Positions 18,095 to 25,980 of a stretch of 32,658 bases of DNA are shown piece after piece. The DNA comes from an uncultured Campylobacter sp. (lineage in GTDB: Bacteria > Campylobacterota > Campylobacteria > Campylobacterales > Campylobacteraceae), in NCBI GenBank assembly GCA_937990735.1, contig CALKQT010000011.1:1-32658 (forward strand), read 5' to 3'. The notes beneath the pieces were generated by a model. It was not told where the DNA came from and did no database searches. It was given only the letters and a program-made list of their open reading frames with translations. The position numbers and the translations under genes were made by a program. How positions within the stretch are numbered: position 1 is the first letter of the stretch; each line of letters opens with the position of its first letter.

Positions 18095-18799
18095 ATGAAA
18101 TTTTTAGACCGCTTAGGCGCGGATAGGAGCCGCTTTGCCGATCTGTTTTCGGCATGTTTGGGCTGCGGCGCAAGTGCGCAAGAGGTGGCCTCGAAGCTGA
18201 TCGTAAAGGGCAGGCGCTGGTCTGTGGATCTAAAGCGCGGCGAGATCAGTTTCGGCGATGATGCGCCGCGCGCCATCTAGTATATTGGCAGCGAAGCAAA
18301 CGCCGGCCGCACATGGCTGTGGGGATACGAAAACATAAACCGCCTTGATGAGCGGCTGCTCACCCTTGCGCGAGATGTGCGCGATTTTGGCTTGCGGCAC
18401 GGGCTAGAGGAGCTTAGCACGCCTAAGCTCGCACTAAGCGCGGAGATAAACGGCCACGCTCTAAGCGCGATCGCGTGCGGATTATCGCAGGAACCGGTAT
18501 GTTACTACCGCTGTCCGCACGCAGGCGGAGCGGTGTTTGTAGCTTTTGCGGCTAGCGAGTGCGTGGTGCCAGATGGTACGATCAGAGGCGGTATGGGCGC
18601 AAGCAAGCTCATCTCTTTGGCGCGCGATTATATAGGCGCATTTCAGTTAAATCACGCCGTTTTTATTAAGGCGCTTTTACTTAGAAACGGCACGAAATTT
18701 AGCGAATCGGCGGGCAAGATCGTAGCGAATTTTAAAAACGATGCGCTCTTTTCGTTTGATAATTTGGGGCGGCTAAGCGAGGTAAAGTTTACCGTATAG
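18095..18799 (+). pseudogene. DUF6882-like protein gene interrupted by an in-frame amber codon
   Basis: Two open segments (18095-18277 and 18281-18799) lie in the same frame, separated only by TAG at 18278-18280; read through, they give a 234-residue protein with one unassigned position. The pattern WSVDLKRGEISFGDD ... YIGSEANAGRTWLWGYENIN ... FGLRHGLEEL ... CYYRCPHAGG fits the DUF6882 family of uncharacterised bacterial proteins (recalled pattern, not searched), and the homology runs straight across the TAG, so there is no frameshift. A CAG (Gln) to TAG transition is the simplest cause. AAGGAG lies 4 bases before the ATG. The downstream piece has no good ribosome binding site near its first ATG (18377). 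Function of the family is unknown; DUF6882 proteins occur in some toxin/immunity neighbourhoods, but nothing here shows such a role. A sequencing error would restore the gene. Confidence 0.75.
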
Positions 18800-19010
18800 A
18801 GCCGCAAATCTCGCGCCGTGCATTCGCGGCTTTGAAATTTACGCCGTGAAATTTTGCCCTGCAAATTTATATCGTAGAATTTTACGTCCTGAAATTTTGC
18901 TCGGTAGAATTTGCATCGCGGAATTCCGCCGCGTGAAATTCTGCCTTAAATTTTACGTCGTAAATTCCGCTACTCTATCCGCGCCCAAGCCTTTAAATTT
19001 TAAATCAAAA
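18800..19010. repeat. Short array of GAAATTTTGC / GTAGAATTTTAC-type words
   Basis: Between 18836 and 18960 a run of related words (AAATTTACGCC, GAAATTTTGCC, GTAGAATTTTACG, GAAATTTTGC, GTAGAATTTGC, GGAATTCCGCC, GAAATTCTGCC) recurs about every 14-20 bases. No gene is seen. It is the densest example in the window of the mosaic that fills most spacers. Confidence 0.55.
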
Positions 19011-19754
19011 TCAGCCGCCGTCGATGTCGAAGTCAAGGTGCTCTTTGAAATAGGCGCGCAGCCTGCGGCGGTCGTTGCGACCGGGCGTGATCGCAAACCA
19101 CAGCACGCGGTCGTTCAGATCCTTGCCGCGGATCAGCACGGTGTCGCGCAGCAAGATGTCATGAAAGTCGCCGTTTAGTTTCCAAGATGAGAGCGCCTTG
19201 GCGAAGAAAAAGATCACGATGCCCGCCGCCAGCATCTCATATGCCATAGTTAGCTGCTCGCTCATGGCGATACCGACTAGCCATAGCACGATCATCGATC
19301 CGATCCCAAATTTAAAGAGTTGCTCGTTTTTTACGTAGCGGGAGTGCTTAAGCGCCGTGTAGCTCGTGCAGGTGCGTAAAAAGCCTGGAGTGAGCCTAAC
19401 GTAGTCGATGTTAAATAGCAAAATTTCGCTCTTGCGCACGCCCGAGACGAAGGTAATCGCGTGGTCGTTAAATTTAAACAGCCCGCCACCATCGCGCCCT
19501 TGATACCAAGCTACGCCGGCAATCAAAAGCCCTAAAATCCCGCCTCCGCCGCGTCCGCATCCGTTGCCTAAAAAAATTTCATCTAAATCAAGTCCGGCCG
19601 ACACGCCGTAAAAAAATATAAAGACCATCATCGCAATGACGAAGATCACGATGAAGGAGTTATCGTTTTTGACGCTAAATCCGCCTGCGCTCGTGGCTCG
19701 TGCGCCGCGGCTGCGAAGGGCGGCTTTGTAGTCTTTGGTGCTAAAAGTAGGCAT
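19011..19754 (-). CDS. Hypothetical polytopic membrane protein
   Basis: 247 residues with no family I recognise. Four hydrophobic segments are visible, at about residues 31-52, 66-84, 148-165 and 169-188, flanked by charged loops. The N-terminal ~28 residues are Lys/Arg/Ala-rich and probably cytoplasmic. Residues 63-76 form an unusual Gly-rich stretch (GNGCGRGGGGILGL) at the start of helix 2. A soluble loop between helices 2 and 3 (KFNDHAITFVSGVRKSEILLF) and the basic C-terminal domain look like a PH-like or bacterial-PH-type beta fold, but that is a guess. AGGAGG lies 5 bases before the ATG, an excellent ribosome binding site that supports a real gene. It diverges from the lipoprotein gene at 20061. 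Confidence 0.7.
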   Translation of the reverse strand: MPTFSTKDYKAALRSRGARATSAGGFSVKNDNSFIVIFVIAMMVFIFFYGVSAGLDLDEIFLGNGCGRGGGGILGLLIAGVAWYQGRDGGGLFKFNDHAITFVSGVRKSEILLFNIDYVRLTPGFLRTCTSYTALKHSRYVKNEQLFKFGIGSMIVLWLVGIAMSEQLTMAYEMLAAGIVIFFFAKALSSWKLNGDFHDILLRDTVLIRGKDLNDRVLWFAITPGRNDRRRLRAYFKEHLDFDIDGG

Positions 19755-20002
19755 CGGGCCTCCTTTATTTTAGGCTTTCAAAACAGCTTGCGCGCGCTTT
19801 TAAGCCCGTTTAAAACGGCGTAATTTTATAAAATTTCAGATCAAATTCGGATTAAATTTTAAATTTGAAAAGGCTTTGAAATTTAAGCGGGTTTCAAATT
19901 TAAAGGATTTGAAATTTGGCCGTCTAGCTGCGCTTAAATTTTTTGCGCTTTCGCTCAAATTTATAAAAAATTCGACGTGCGTAGGCGCCGAAAAATCGTA
20001 AA

Positions 20003-20018
20003 TTTAGCCCGGGCTAAA
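20003..20018. promoter_or_regulatory. 16-bp perfect palindrome upstream of a -10 box: candidate operator
   Basis: TTTAGCCCGGGCTAAA is a perfect dyad ending 11 bases before the TATAAT of the following lipoprotein gene, so it covers the -35 position. Placement suggests a dimeric regulator site; none is identified. The rest of the 306-base divergent spacer (19755-20060) is AAATTT-rich and holds no gene. Confidence 0.45.
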
Positions 20019-20029
20019 CCACGTTTTTA

Positions 20030-20035
20030 TATAAT
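20030..20035 (+). promoter_or_regulatory. -10 box of the small lipoprotein gene
   Basis: TATAAT preceded by a T5 run, 26 bases before the ATG at 20061, with AAAGGA between them (20049-20054). Confidence 0.6.
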
Positions 20036-20060
20036 TGCACAAAATTTTAAAGGATAGAAA

Positions 20061-20579
20061 ATGAAAAAATTTTTTGCTTTGCTTTTTGCGGCGCTATTCT
20101 TTGTCGGTTGCGGACAGTCTCAGCCGAAAGTGCCGATCGCAAGCGCGTATAAATTCAAGGGCATTACCTACTACCACATCCAAAACCATAATCCGAAAAA
20201 ATTTGTCTATCAATCGCCGGAAGCGGTCGAGAAAAAGTACAACGAGCAGCTTTTAGCGGCGCTAAAAGAGGCGAACCTGCTGGATCAAAACTCTATCGAC
20301 GAGCTTAAAATTACAATAAAGCACCACAGGGGCTTTACGGGTGAAGCTACTCCGTTTCCTAGCGATAGAATCGGTGGTATAGAGTTTATTTATGAGGTTA
20401 AACTAGTAAGAAACGGCCAAATTTTAAGAAGCTACGTGCAAAATGACATCGAGCATTACGATCCGGGATTTTTCGGCAATATGAAAACCATAGCGTTGCA
20501 AAATACAGACGATAGCTATGAAAATGCCGCAATTACGGCTCTTGTCAAGCATTTGATGGAGATTATAAAGAAATTTTAG
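20061..20579 (+). CDS. Small hypothetical lipoprotein
   Basis: 172 residues. A short signal peptide (MKKFFALLFAALFFVGC) ends in lipobox FVGC, with Cys17 as the lipidation site and Gly/Gln following, compatible with outer-membrane sorting. The mature part contains YKFKGITYYHIQNHNPKKF, then alternating beta-type stretches (IEFIYEVKLVRNGQILRSYVQ) and a terminal amphipathic helix (ENAAITALVKHLMEIIKKF). No family recognised; the layout recalls small YajG/DUF4136-like envelope lipoproteins, but no diagnostic motif is present. AAAGGA lies 6 bases before ATG, with a clear promoter and a palindrome upstream. Monocistronic: no gene follows on this strand for more than 4.8 kb. Confidence 0.75.
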   Translation: MKKFFALLFAALFFVGCGQSQPKVPIASAYKFKGITYYHIQNHNPKKFVYQSPEAVEKKYNEQLLAALKEANLLDQNSIDELKITIKHHRGFTGEATPFPSDRIGGIEFIYEVKLVRNGQILRSYVQNDIEHYDPGFFGNMKTIALQNTDDSYENAAITALVKHLMEIIKKF

Positions 20580-21380
20580 CGGCCAGCTTGGGCGCAACGC
20601 ACGTGCCCGATGCCGCATTTGACTAAATTATAAATGATTTTGACGCCTTGCTGGCTTTTAAATCGCGGAATTTTAAAAAATCGCTGCGAGCTTGAGCGGT
20701 AAAATTTAAAGAAGCGGATCGCTTGAGGGCTATCGATATATCGATAGCCCGTCGCCAATGAAGCTGCGAGCGCTCGATAAGCACGGCATTTTGAGTCTTA
20801 CAATACTCTAAAATATAAAGAATTTCGGCGCTAAATTTTAAATGCTCCGGCTGATCATTTTTGCCGGCGCGGACGGCGGATTTCGCGGCGAAATTTAAAA
20901 ACGCGGTTTGCACGATTTAGAGGATGCGAGTTTTGTAGAAGCGCAGCTGCATGTACAGACGCGAATGTGCGGCAAATTATCATAAATTTAAAGCGTAGCA
21001 GCGCTGCGCGATCTCATCAAATATGCAGAAAATTTTACGGCAAATTTAAAACGCAGTTTTTCGGAATTTAGTGCGGCGGATTAAAATGCGGCTTGCAGCG
21101 GCTAATGCGGTAAATTTACTACGCGGTTGCAGTTAAATTTTTCCGCCGCGCGGAGTAAATACCGCGCAGAGTTAAATTTGCCGCATAGAAGCTAAATTTT
21201 GCGCCGCAGTTAAATCGACAATAGTTAAAATCGCAGCGAGCTCAACGCTGCAAATTTAGAGCTCACAAAGCGTAAGCGCTTGACTTGCGGCTGAGCCGCG
21301 ATCTTTTATTATAAGATGCCTATTGTTCGCATTCCTGCGGCTGCCTAAAACAAACCGTACAACGCTTTAAATTTTAAAAT
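20580..21380. other. 0.8-kb gene-free region with a 24-bp palindrome
   Basis: No credible gene on either strand; the longest minus-strand reading frame (20623-20913) has no ribosome binding site and its composition follows the repeat words. AAATTT-type words again alternate with GC-rich blocks. A perfect 24-bp dyad occupies 20727-20750. AAATTTTAAAATTT at 21367-21380 abuts the prs stop but lacks a GC stem. Confidence 0.55.
20727..20750. repeat. Perfect 24-bp palindrome
   Basis: The half site GGGCTATCGATA (20727-20738) is followed directly by its reverse complement (20739-20750), with no spacer. No T run follows on either strand, so it is a poor intrinsic terminator. It may be a protein-binding dyad or a relic. 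Confidence 0.7.
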
Positions 21381-22310
21381 TTATTTGAACAAGCTATTTA
21401 CGCTCTCGTCGTGATATACGCGCCTTATGACCTCGCCGAAGAGCGGAGCGACGCTGATTACCTTGATGCGGTCGCTTTCCTGCTTTAGCGGGATCGTGTC
21501 GGTCACGACTAGGCCGTCCAGCGCGCCGCTTTCGATGCGCTCGTATGCCGGGCCGCTTAGCACGGCGTGCGTGCAAAACGCACTGACGCTTTTTGCGCCG
21601 CGCTGCTTAAACGCGCCCGCGGCCTTGACGATGGTGCCCGCGGTATCGATCATATCGTCGATTAGGATCACGTCCTTGTCCGCCACGTCGCCGATGATAT
21701 TCATCACCTCGCTTTTGTTCGCCTCCTCGCGGCGCTTATCGACGATCACCAGATCGAGCGAGAGCTTTTTGGCGAAGCTTCTGGCACGCGCGACGCCGCC
21801 CACGTCGGGGCTAGCGATGATCGGATTTTTTAAATTTTTCTCTTTCAGGTAGTCCAAAAATATCAGCGAGCCGTAGAGGTTATCGACCGGCACGTCGAAA
21901 AAGCCCTGTATCTGCCCCGCGTGCAGATCCATCGTGACGACGCGGTCGATGCCTGCCGTCTGCATCATATTTGCCACGAGTTTCGCGCTGATCGGCACGC
22001 GCGGGGCCGCCTTGCGGTCTTGGCGAGCGTAGCCGAAGTAGGGCACGACCGCCGTGATCGAGTTCGCGCTGGAGCGTTTCAGCGCGTCGGTTAGGATCAG
22101 AAGCTCCATCAGATTGGAGTTTGCGGGCGCGCATGTGGGCTGGATGACGAAGACGTCCTTACCGCGCACGCTCTCGCCGATCTGGACGCTGATTTCGCCG
22201 TCGCTGAAGGTTTTGATCGCGCATTCGCTAAGCGGTAGCGAGAGGTATTTGGAGATTTTTTTGGCAAATTCGGGATTTGCGGTGCCGGAGAAAATTTTAT
22301 ATCCGCGCAT
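21381..22310 (-). CDS. prs: Ribose-phosphate pyrophosphokinase (PRPP synthetase)
   Basis: 309 residues, standard class I length. Makes 5-phosphoribosyl-1-pyrophosphate from ribose 5-phosphate and ATP for purine, pyrimidine, NAD, His and Trp synthesis in the cytosol. Visible motifs: N-terminal KIFSGTANPEFAKKI, the ATP loop region VVPYFGYARQDRK (~95-107), the metal-binding VTMDLHAGQIQGFF (~126-140), and the PRPP-binding loop VILIDDMIDTAGTI (~213-226). AAAGG lies 8 bases before ATG. An extended -10 TGTAGAAT on the minus strand (22349-22342) probably drives it. Flanked by long non-coding spacers on both sides, so it is monocistronic. Confidence 0.97.
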   Translation of the reverse strand: MRGYKIFSGTANPEFAKKISKYLSLPLSECAIKTFSDGEISVQIGESVRGKDVFVIQPTCAPANSNLMELLILTDALKRSSANSITAVVPYFGYARQDRKAAPRVPISAKLVANMMQTAGIDRVVTMDLHAGQIQGFFDVPVDNLYGSLIFLDYLKEKNLKNPIIASPDVGGVARARSFAKKLSLDLVIVDKRREEANKSEVMNIIGDVADKDVILIDDMIDTAGTIVKAAGAFKQRGAKSVSAFCTHAVLSGPAYERIESGALDGLVVTDTIPLKQESDRIKVISVAPLFGEVIRRVYHDESVNSLFK

Positions 22311-22341
22311 TTTGATGACCTTTGGATTGAAATTTGCTCGA

Positions 22342-22349
22342 ATTCTACA
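22342..22349 (-). promoter_or_regulatory. Candidate extended -10 promoter of prs
   Basis: TGTAGAAT on the minus strand, 31 bases upstream of the prs ATG, followed by the AAAGG ribosome binding site at 22323-22319. Confidence 0.45.
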
Positions 22350-23043
22350 CCAAAAGCGCTAAATTTTAGCTAATTCGCCCGCCGCGCTCGCGTAAAATTC
22401 ATAAGCGGGCATTGCGGACCGCCGCACGCTTGCGAGATAAATTCTTTAAAATTTCAGGGTGGCTCGGCTTACAGCGGTCTTACTAGGGTGAAATTTGGCT
22501 TTGGATTGTAACCGATACGCGCGCGGGCCATCGGAGCCTGCGTTTTCTCGCTAGTAGCTGCGCGGATGCGGCTAAAGTCATATCGCGGAGGACAGTGTGC
22601 CGATGGGCGTGAAATTTTATATTTGCGATACAGACGCGCAAAATTTTATCTTTGGAATTATAGTGAGCGCCCGTTTAAATTTAGATTTGAGCTTGCGCGG
22701 GACAGACTGCGCGAATACTTTGTGGCGCGCTAAATTTAGGCTGCCGCGGCGCATAAATTTTAGATTTCTTGGGCGGTTAAATTTAAAATGCGCTTTGCTT
22801 TGGCGAAAATTTAAAGCTCGCTTTGAGGATCAAATTTAAAAGTTCGCTATCTAGATATTGATTGCGCGCCGCGAAATTTAAAATTTATCGTGCGAGCTCC
22901 ATTCGCCGCGTAAATTTAGATACCGCCCCACTTAAATTTTAAAAATCATGCAGGCTTGCTTCGCCGCGTAAATTTCGATATCGTTTTTGCACGCTTAAAA
23001 TTTAAAATCGCGCGGCGCGGCGTAAATTTATCCGCAGCGAGCG
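22350..23043. other. 0.7-kb gene-free spacer, AAATTT/GC mosaic
   Basis: No convincing gene on either strand. Between 22600 and 23035 AAATTT, AAATTTTA or TAAATTT words recur roughly every 15-35 bases, separated by GC-rich blocks such as GCGCGGCGCGG. No terminator hairpin with a T run was found downstream of dnaX. Confidence 0.5.
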
Positions 23044-25338
23044 CTATTCCGTGATTTTGGTGGGCTCGCCGAATAGCCTATTCATCTCGGAAATCAAAAT
23101 TTCCTTGCCGTCCTGCGCGTCGTTCGCGAGCTCGGCGAGACCTGCCTTGGCGGCGCGCACGCTCTTACTCGTGTCGCGAGGCTTTGCGGCGTAGTTTTGC
23201 GGATCGGTGGATCTTAACAGATCATCCTTCTCCCCGCCGTCATCTCCTGCAGAAATTTCGGAATTTTGCAGCTTGGAATTTGAAGCGGAATTTTGCGAAT
23301 TGGAATTTGTCGCGGAATTTCGCTGCGCGGAATTTTGCGCCGTAGAATCCGCCACGGATTTTTTCAAATTTTGCCGCTCAGAATTTCTTGCTGCATCCGT
23401 TTGCAATTTTGCGGCTTGCGCCTCATCTGCGGTGGAATTTATTTGCGGTGCACAGCTCTGCTCGCTCTCTTGCGCGCCGGTTAAATTCCTATGATCTTGC
23501 TCGCCCTCTTGCGTAGATTCGGGATTGTCTTGCACGCTGCTAGAGATTGAGCTTTCAGTAAAATTTTGCGCCGTGGGATTTGCAGGGCTTTGCGAGGTCG
23601 AATTTGCAGGGCGCATAGTATTGGCGCCGGATTCGAAAGCCACGTCTTGCGTAAAATTCTTGCTTTGCGTAGCGGTTGCGCCGCGTGCGGAATTCCGATC
23701 GCGCTCGCTTTGGGCGGGATCATCGCCGTTTTGCGGCGCGCCTTGCTCGATTTTGATTTTTGCACCCTCGCCGAAAAGCGATTTTAGCACGCTATTGATC
23801 GCTCGTGAGCCCTTGCGTAGGTACTCTCTGTCCTGCCCCTGCGCGCGCGAGAGCAGATACAGCGTGCCGCGCTCGAACTTTAAAAATTCCACGCACTTGC
23901 TAAATTTCTCGCCCAGATCATAATCGCGGTCGTAAATTTTGGCTAAAAAATTCTCGTAAATTTCATTTTGAGCGCCCGTTTTGACGGAAGAGCTAGAATT
24001 TTGCGCCTGCGCCGTTGCGCCCGGTTTGATCTCACTGCTTGCGTCAGGGCTTTGTTTTGCCGCACCGGAGTTTAGCGCCGAGCTTGCGGGACGTTTTGCA
24101 CTCGCAGTAAAGCTCGGCACGCCGCTTGTCGCGCTACCCTGCTCGCTCGGTGCAAAAACCGCGCCGTCCGGCTCGTTATTTGATGTAAAAGCCGCGCTTT
24201 GGTTGGAATTTGACCTAAAATTCGGCGCGTAGCTTTGCGCGTTTAAATTAGGCGCCGAAGCGGAAGCATAGCCCTCGCCTTGATCCAGCGATCTGCCGAC
24301 CTCTATGAGCTCGTCGATCTCGCGCAGATTTACCGCCTCCATCATCATAAAAATCATCATAGAAATCGCGTAGGTATTGTCCGGGCTGATGGCGAGCATG
24401 CTCTTAGCGCCCGCTAAAATGCGGAAAAACCGCTCATACATCAGCAGGCTAAATTTCGCGTCTCGGCGCAGGAATTTATCCTTTAAATTTGCGATCATCT
24501 CGTCGATTATCGTCTCGGCATTGTAGTTTTCGACCTCTTTGATGATCTCGATCGCGCCGGCGCGGTCCTGGCGTAGCACGACGTCTAAAATTTCGCCGAT
24601 TTTAGTGGGATCGAGCAAGCCCAGCATATCGGCGATCGCGCGCTGCGTGATTCCTTCGCGGCTAAAGATAATCGCCTGATCGAGGAGCGTGAGCGTGTCT
24701 CGTAGCGAGCCCGAGCCGCTGCGCGCCAAAATTTCAAGCGCGCCCTCTTCGTAAGCGATGTTTTCGGTTTTTAAAATTTGCGCAAGGTGCGCTACGACGG
24801 CGCTTTTAGCGATCGGCTTAAAGCGAAAGTGCTGCGTGCGCGATAGCACCGTGACGGGAAGCTTGAGCGGATCGGTAGTCGCAAGGATAAATTTTACGTA
24901 GCTAGGCGGCTCCTCGAGTGTCTTTAAAAGCGCATTGGAGGCCTCTTTGGTGAGCATATGCACCTCGTCGATGATGAAAATTTTAAAGCGCGCGCTTGCG
25001 GGATGATACTTCGTTTGCTCGATTAGCTCGCGGATATCGTCGATCTTGCGATGGCTGGCGGCGTCCATCTCGATGATGTCGATGTGGCGCCCCTCGTTTG
25101 CCATTACGCAGTTATCGCAGATCTCGCACGGCTTGCCGGTAGGGCCTTTATCGCATAAAAGCGCTTTGGCAAAAATCCTAGCCGTCGAGGTTTTACCGCT
25201 GCCGCGAAGTCCGCTGAAAAGATATGCGTGGCTCAGCCTGCCCGAATCCAGCGCATGCGCAAGGCTTTTGGCGACGGCGTCTTGACCGATGAGCTGCTCG
25301 AAGCTTTTGGGTCTATATTTTAAAGCGAGTGCTTGCAA
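23044..25338 (-). CDS. dnaX: DNA polymerase III tau subunit with a very long low-complexity region
   Basis: Clamp-loader ATPase and organiser of the replicase. N-terminal AAA+ domain: Walker A GLRGSGKTSTAR, a four-Cys zinc module (CDKGPTGKPCEICDNC), Walker B/DEVH in IIDEVHMLTKEA and sensor region TLEEPPSYVKFILATTDPLK. Domains II-III run to about residue 350. The start is TTG at 25338-25336, because AAAGGAG lies 5 bases upstream and the family begins ALKYRP; an upstream frame-opening ATG at 25368 would put that ribosome binding site inside the gene. The 764 residues far exceed the ~500 I would expect for Campylobacter. The excess is two Ser/Asn/Gln/Ala-rich stretches around a folded island (FLAKIYDRDYDLGEKFSKC ... 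SRAINSVLKSLFGEGAKI). The DNA under the second stretch has micro-repeats like those of the spacers. Divergent from the yajG-like gene. Confidence 0.95.
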   Translation of the reverse strand: MQALALKYRPKSFEQLIGQDAVAKSLAHALDSGRLSHAYLFSGLRGSGKTSTARIFAKALLCDKGPTGKPCEICDNCVMANEGRHIDIIEMDAASHRKIDDIRELIEQTKYHPASARFKIFIIDEVHMLTKEASNALLKTLEEPPSYVKFILATTDPLKLPVTVLSRTQHFRFKPIAKSAVVAHLAQILKTENIAYEEGALEILARSGSGSLRDTLTLLDQAIIFSREGITQRAIADMLGLLDPTKIGEILDVVLRQDRAGAIEIIKEVENYNAETIIDEMIANLKDKFLRRDAKFSLLMYERFFRILAGAKSMLAISPDNTYAISMMIFMMMEAVNLREIDELIEVGRSLDQGEGYASASAPNLNAQSYAPNFRSNSNQSAAFTSNNEPDGAVFAPSEQGSATSGVPSFTASAKRPASSALNSGAAKQSPDASSEIKPGATAQAQNSSSSVKTGAQNEIYENFLAKIYDRDYDLGEKFSKCVEFLKFERGTLYLLSRAQGQDREYLRKGSRAINSVLKSLFGEGAKIKIEQGAPQNGDDPAQSERDRNSARGATATQSKNFTQDVAFESGANTMRPANSTSQSPANPTAQNFTESSISSSVQDNPESTQEGEQDHRNLTGAQESEQSCAPQINSTADEAQAAKLQTDAARNSERQNLKKSVADSTAQNSAQRNSATNSNSQNSASNSKLQNSEISAGDDGGEKDDLLRSTDPQNYAAKPRDTSKSVRAAKAGLAELANDAQDGKEILISEMNRLFGEPTKITE

Positions 25339-25396
25339 AATTTCTCCTTTGATCTTACAATGATACAAAAAAATCTATAAATTTTAAATTTAGTGC

Positions 25397-25402
25397 TACA
25401 AT
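25397..25402 (+). promoter_or_regulatory. -10 box of the yajG-comF transcript
   Basis: TACAAT in the context GCTACAATGCG, 30 bases before the ATG at 25432. The divergent dnaX start is only 93 bases away; a possible dnaX -10 (TATCAT, minus, 25365-25360) is weaker. Confidence 0.5.
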
Positions 25403-25431
25403 GCGCCCGAATTTCAGAAAAAAGGATCGAA

Positions 25432-25980
25432 ATGAAAAAATTTTTACTCGGCGTCTTTGCGCTATTTTTCGTCGCCTGCTCGCAAACCAGCAGCGTCATC
25501 AGCCTAAATCCGTATCTTTCTAAGGCCGATCAGACCGTAAGCGGCAAGTCAGTAAATATCAACGCGATCAACGATCAGCGCGAAAATCAGATGGTAATCG
25601 CCGTTATAAACGACAACGACGGCAAACTCGTCGATGAAGTGCTTTTAAAAAACAATCTCTCAGCGTGGTTCGATAAGGCTTTGCGCGCGGAGCTTGAGGC
25701 TCGCGGCGTAAGGATCGATCCGGCAAGCCCGAATATCGTAACCGTAAATATCAGAAGTATCTCGGCAGCGATCAACGGCTACTCGAAGGAAAATATGAGC
25801 GCAAGGGGCGAGGTCGCGATTTCTATCGTGCAGGACAACAAAACTACGACCAAGCGCGTTTCGCAGGATCAGAGCCAATTTACCGCGCTTCGCACGGCTA
25901 GATCGCTTAATCCTTTTGTGCAAAGCTTGCTTGGCGACATCGTCAAAAAATCCGCCGATCAAATCATCTTGACGCTTTAG
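25432..25980 (+). CDS. YajG-family lipoprotein
   Basis: 182 residues. Signal peptide MKKFLLGVFALFFVAC with lipobox FVAC (Cys16). The mature protein has the YajG/Lipoprotein_16 pattern: a strand segment with NINAINDQRENQMVIAVIN, then a helix (AWFDKALRAELEARGVRID) and alternating strands (IVTVNIRSISAAINGYS; ARGEVAISIVQ). YajG proteins are periplasm-facing outer-membrane lipoproteins of unclear function. The start at 25432 is preferred over the in-frame ATG at 25393 because AGGA lies 5 bases upstream and it begins the signal peptide exactly; the upstream ATG would lie before the proposed -10. Its TAG is directly followed by the comF ATG with no gap, so the two are coupled. Confidence 0.82.
   Translation: MKKFLLGVFALFFVACSQTSSVISLNPYLSKADQTVSGKSVNINAINDQRENQMVIAVINDNDGKLVDEVLLKNNLSAWFDKALRAELEARGVRIDPASPNIVTVNIRSISAAINGYSKENMSARGEVAISIVQDNKTTTKRVSQDQSQFTALRTARSLNPFVQSLLGDIVKKSADQIILTL

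Noticed and set aside
18278..18280. Amber codon as pyrrolysine or another programmed readthrough
   Set aside because: No pyrrolysine machinery is known in Campylobacterota and no context for readthrough is visible; simple nonsense mutation is more likely.
20623..20913. 96-codon minus-strand reading frame between the lipoprotein gene and prs
   Set aside because: No Shine-Dalgarno sequence, no recognisable motif, and it spans the 24-bp palindrome and AAATTT words; most likely chance.
21366..21381. AAATTTTAAAATTT after prs as a terminator
   Set aside because: Self-complementary but lacking GC pairs and a loop; the same word occurs in many spacers with no gene end nearby.
23355..23370. A-rich run in dnaX (GAAAAAATCC on the minus strand) as a programmed frameshift site for a gamma product
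   Set aside because: It sits near the very end of the long linker, has only six A residues in a GAAAAAAT context, and no stimulatory hairpin or upstream Shine-Dalgarno was evident. It would not yield a gamma-like truncation at the usual place.
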